Shown piece after piece: positions 63,520 to 64,000 of a stretch of 64,000 bases of DNA. The stretch comes from Xanthomonas sp. 3793 (lineage in GTDB: Bacteria > Pseudomonadota > Gammaproteobacteria > Xanthomonadales > Xanthomonadaceae). The notes beneath the pieces were generated by a model. The model was not told the DNA's origin and did no database searches. It worked only from the letters and a program-made list of their open reading frames with translations. The translations under genes were made by a program, and so were the position numbers. Position 1 is the first letter of the stretch. Each line of letters starts with the position of its first letter. The DNA lies in assembly GCF_024806835.1 (NCBI RefSeq), contig NZ_JANTYU010000003.1, positions 372,001 through 436,000 of the forward strand. The letters run 5' to 3'.

Positions 63520-64000
63520 ATGAGTTCTGCCGCGCCCCCGTGCTGCACGTCGCTGCTTGGCCTGTCGCTGAGCATGTTCGTCGCGCCATGCACGCTGACT
63601 GCCGCGCCGATGGACACTCCGGTCGTCAATGCGCCTGCGTCCACGCCGCCGACGCCCGATGTGGCCTACCCGGAACTGTTCCAGGCCGTGCAGAGCGGCG
63701 AGCTGTTCGACGACCAGAAGCATTTCGTCGACTTCCTGCCGCTGCGCGACCCGGCCCTGATCAATGCCGACTATCTGGCGCAGCACGATCACCCCGGCTT
63801 CGATCTGCGCAAGTTCGTGGATGCCAATTTCGAAGAATCGCCGCCGGTGCAGACCGACGCCATCCGCCAGGACACGGCACTGCGCGAACACATCGACCTG
63901 TTGTGGCCGAAGCTGGTGCGCAGCCAGACCCACGTGCCACCGCACAGCAGCCTGCTGGCGCTGCCGCACCCGTACGTGGTGCCGGGCGGGCGCTTCCGCG
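63520..64000 (+). CDS. treA: Periplasmic trehalase (GH37), 5' part only
   Basis: The first 160 residues of a trehalase; the gene runs off the window. A signal peptide (MSSAAPPCCTSLLGLSLSMFVA) is followed by the GH37 start: YPELFQAVQSGELFDDQKHFVDFLP and, at the end, SSLLALPHPYVVPGGRFR, the trehalase signature region. It splits trehalose to glucose in the periplasm. The ATG at 63520 has GGAG six bases upstream; an in-frame ATG at 63487 would give an 11-residue longer form. Confidence 0.9.
   Translation, partial: MSSAAPPCCTSLLGLSLSMFVAPCTLTAAPMDTPVVNAPASTPPTPDVAYPELFQAVQSGELFDDQKHFVDFLPLRDPALINADYLAQHDHPGFDLRKFVDANFEESPPVQTDAIRQDTALREHIDLLWPKLVRSQTHVPPHSSLLALPHPYVVPGGRFR

Overview
The window is a high-GC, gene-dense chromosomal stretch that looks like a plant-associated Xanthomonas (Xanthomonadaceae, Gammaproteobacteria). 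The evidence is a secreted GH5-CBM2 endoglucanase of the EngXCA type, the lptM-dapF-DUF484-xerC-hslVU order, an AlgZR-hemC block, OpgH, many secreted peptidases, several GGDEF proteins and families of dispersed palindromic repeats. I see no phage, IS element, tRNA, rRNA or CRISPR array.

Region by region. 0.5-9.6 kb: a tightly packed six-gene minus-strand operon. In transcription order it holds a PQQ-dependent alcohol dehydrogenase with the Asp-Tyr-Asp signature of lanthanide enzymes, a MxaJ/XoxJ-type binding protein fused to ankyrin repeats, a c-type cytochrome, a YVTN beta-propeller lipoprotein, a class III-like alcohol dehydrogenase and a TonB-dependent receptor. This is the most interesting system in the window. 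10.3-15.2 kb: HAD phosphatase, lipoprotein, M1 aminopeptidase and GGDEF protein. 15.3-20.2 kb: ubiE, an EmrBA-like efflux pair, an ElaA-like acetyltransferase and a cytosine deaminase-like enzyme. 21-27 kb: hslV-hslU behind a good heat-shock (RpoH) promoter, DUF1203, and the lptM-dapF-DUF484-xerC operon. 27.4-37 kb: two secreted S9 prolyl oligopeptidases, an aminotransferase with a broken copy of its 3' end nearby, a P-loop kinase-like protein, a lipocalin and a WYL regulator. 37-44 kb: a DUF481 outer-membrane protein, the esterase-algZ-algR-hemC operon and opgH. 45-57 kb: M28 peptidase, GGDEF protein, SulP transporter, endoglucanase with a Clp site and strong terminator, chemoreceptor with stacked HAMP-like units, and a GAF-PAS-GGDEF protein. 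57.5-64 kb: M16 peptidase, a GAF protein with an eroded GGDEF domain, a proline-rich membrane-anchored protein, and the 5' end of a periplasmic trehalase.

Intergenic DNA is shaped by at least three repeat families: (A) about 300-bp double-hairpin mosaics sharing the core GCGGCATSSATGCCGC (near 1-400, 20.5-20.8 kb, and twice in tandem at 44.4-44.9 kb); (B) REP-like hairpins of the GTAGGAGCG...CGCTCCTAC type (11.75, 11.97, 38.0, 38.15 and 51.4 kb); (C) CCTTCTCCC-GAG-GGGAGAAGG or CCCCTCTCCC hairpins (32.0, 53.9-54.4 and 61.8 kb). Two short tandem repeats (14 bp at 20.43 kb, 9 bp at 60.54 kb) may vary between strains.

All function calls come from reading motifs and overall resemblance to families; no database search was run.
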